Shown in pieces: positions 63,574 through 64,000 of a stretch of DNA of 64,000 nucleotides. The notes beneath the pieces were generated by a model. The model made no database searches and was not told the origin of the DNA. It saw nothing but the letters and a program-made list of their open reading frames with translations. The number at the start of each line of letters is the position of its first letter. The first letter of the stretch is position 1. Origin of the DNA: Elmis aenea (Eukaryota > Arthropoda > Insecta > Coleoptera > Elmidae); assembly GCA_947652605.1 (NCBI GenBank), contig OX393580.1, positions 17,690,159-17,754,158 of the forward strand. The letters are read 5' to 3'. The translations under genes were made by a program, and so were the position numbers.

Positions 63574-63655
63574 CAGTGATTATCAACCTTTTGAATACCG
63601 TGTAACATTTCTGTGAGCAAAAACTTTTGACGGAACACTTGAAAATGTATATAGG
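63574..63655. mobile_element. hAT end fragment
   Basis: cagtgattatcaaccttttg matches the common hAT (Charlie-type) terminal repeat style. The other end is absent; the sequence runs into the next retrotransposon fragment. Confidence 0.45.
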
Positions 63656-63953
63656 AAAACAAGAGTTAGCACTTTATTCAATCACACCAAATTTAAAGAC
63701 ATCAGAGCAACTATAGGACTCGTCACAGGACACTGTGGGCTAAACAAACAATTCTACATAATAGGGCTCTCAGAGATCGATAGTTGCAGAGGATGTGGTA
63801 AAAAAGAAGAAACTCCTCTTCACGTAATATGCCAGTGTGACGGATTCACACCCTATCGGCGTAAACTTCTAGGGATGGAAAAAGCCAACCAAGAATTAAG
63901 AAAAACACTGTTAAAGAAAATCCTGGAGTTTTTCAAAAACACAAGACTTCTTT
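63656..63953 (+). pseudogene. R1/I-like retrotransposon ORF2 C-terminus
   Basis: The plus strand reads L-F-N-H-T-K..R-A-T-I-G-L-V-T-G-H-C-G-L-N-K, then C-R-G-C-G-K-K-E-E-T-P-L-H-V-I-C-Q-C and R-R-K-L-L-G, ending at a TAA (63951-63953). The C-x2-C..H..C-x-C finger after an R-x-x-I-G-x-x-T-G-H box is the usual end of reverse-transcriptase proteins that carry an RNase H region, in the R1/I/LOA group. Only the last 95 or so residues are present and the 5' side abuts a hAT fragment, so the copy is 5' truncated. The 3' UTR continues past the window edge. Confidence 0.75.
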
Positions 63954-64000
63954 AAGGGGCGATCACCAGAGGGTACAATAGACCAATAGGTCGTAGTACA

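Overview
The window reads as a transposon-packed, gene-poor stretch of an arthropod genome, most likely an insect. It is AT-rich. The only gene with multiple introns has short GT-AG introns (53, 59 and 165 nt), and the mobile-element families (piggyBac, pogo, hAT, Tc1/mariner, CMC/EnSpm, Helitron, Harbinger-type MITEs, Jockey-, CR1- and R1-like retrotransposons) are typical of insects. I cannot name the species. I found no convincing host gene, rRNA, tRNA or CRISPR array; nearly every protein-level signal belongs to a mobile element.

Layout. 0.6-1.8 kb: Jockey-like retrotransposon pieces. 4.97-9.07 kb: a decayed pogo-like element hosting a hAT element (8-bp target duplication) and a decayed piggyBac element (TTAA ends). 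9.9-10.8 kb: a piggyBac MITE and a short Helitron. 10.9-14.6 kb: a Tc1/mariner-type MITE carrying a piggyBac MITE and, separately, a pogo element that itself carries another piggyBac MITE. 16.4-18.6 kb: a Jockey-like element split by a hAT element with a perfect 8-bp target duplication. 20.2-24.1 kb: a structurally complete piggyBac element with an open 610-aa transposase, again sitting in a Tc1-type MITE. 25.27-32.03 kb: a complete-looking CMC/EnSpm-type transposon with two genes, the most interesting object here. 33.4-34.2 kb: a second Helitron with a MITE inserted about ten bases from its 5' end. 36.8-50.5 kb: several long foldback elements, a roughly 170-bp satellite array split by a MITE, and a Tc1/mariner-type transposase broken by one stop codon. 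50.3-56.8 kb: hAT MITE, hAT nested in hAT, and a TA-flanked MITE. 58.4-64 kb: a hAT foldback, a CR1-like retrotransposon split by an antisense Jockey-like copy, a GC-rich Harbinger-type MITE, and the 3' end of an R1/I-like retrotransposon.

How the parts work together. The EnSpm-type element has CACTG/CAGTG ends, a TA flank on both sides and two genes on the same strand: an 885-aa transposase with N-terminal C2H2 fingers, and a four-exon second gene I could assemble (491 aa). The N-terminus of the second gene looks like a CIDE-N domain, the homotypic-interaction domain of the apoptotic DNA-fragmentation proteins; the rest resembles uncharacterised SAMD3-like proteins. A CIDE-N domain in a DNA transposon accessory gene is, as far as I know, not a described arrangement. 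The nested insertions give relative ages directly: in each nest the interrupted element is older. Target duplications (TTAA, TA, TAA, 8 bp) support the superfamily calls for most elements.
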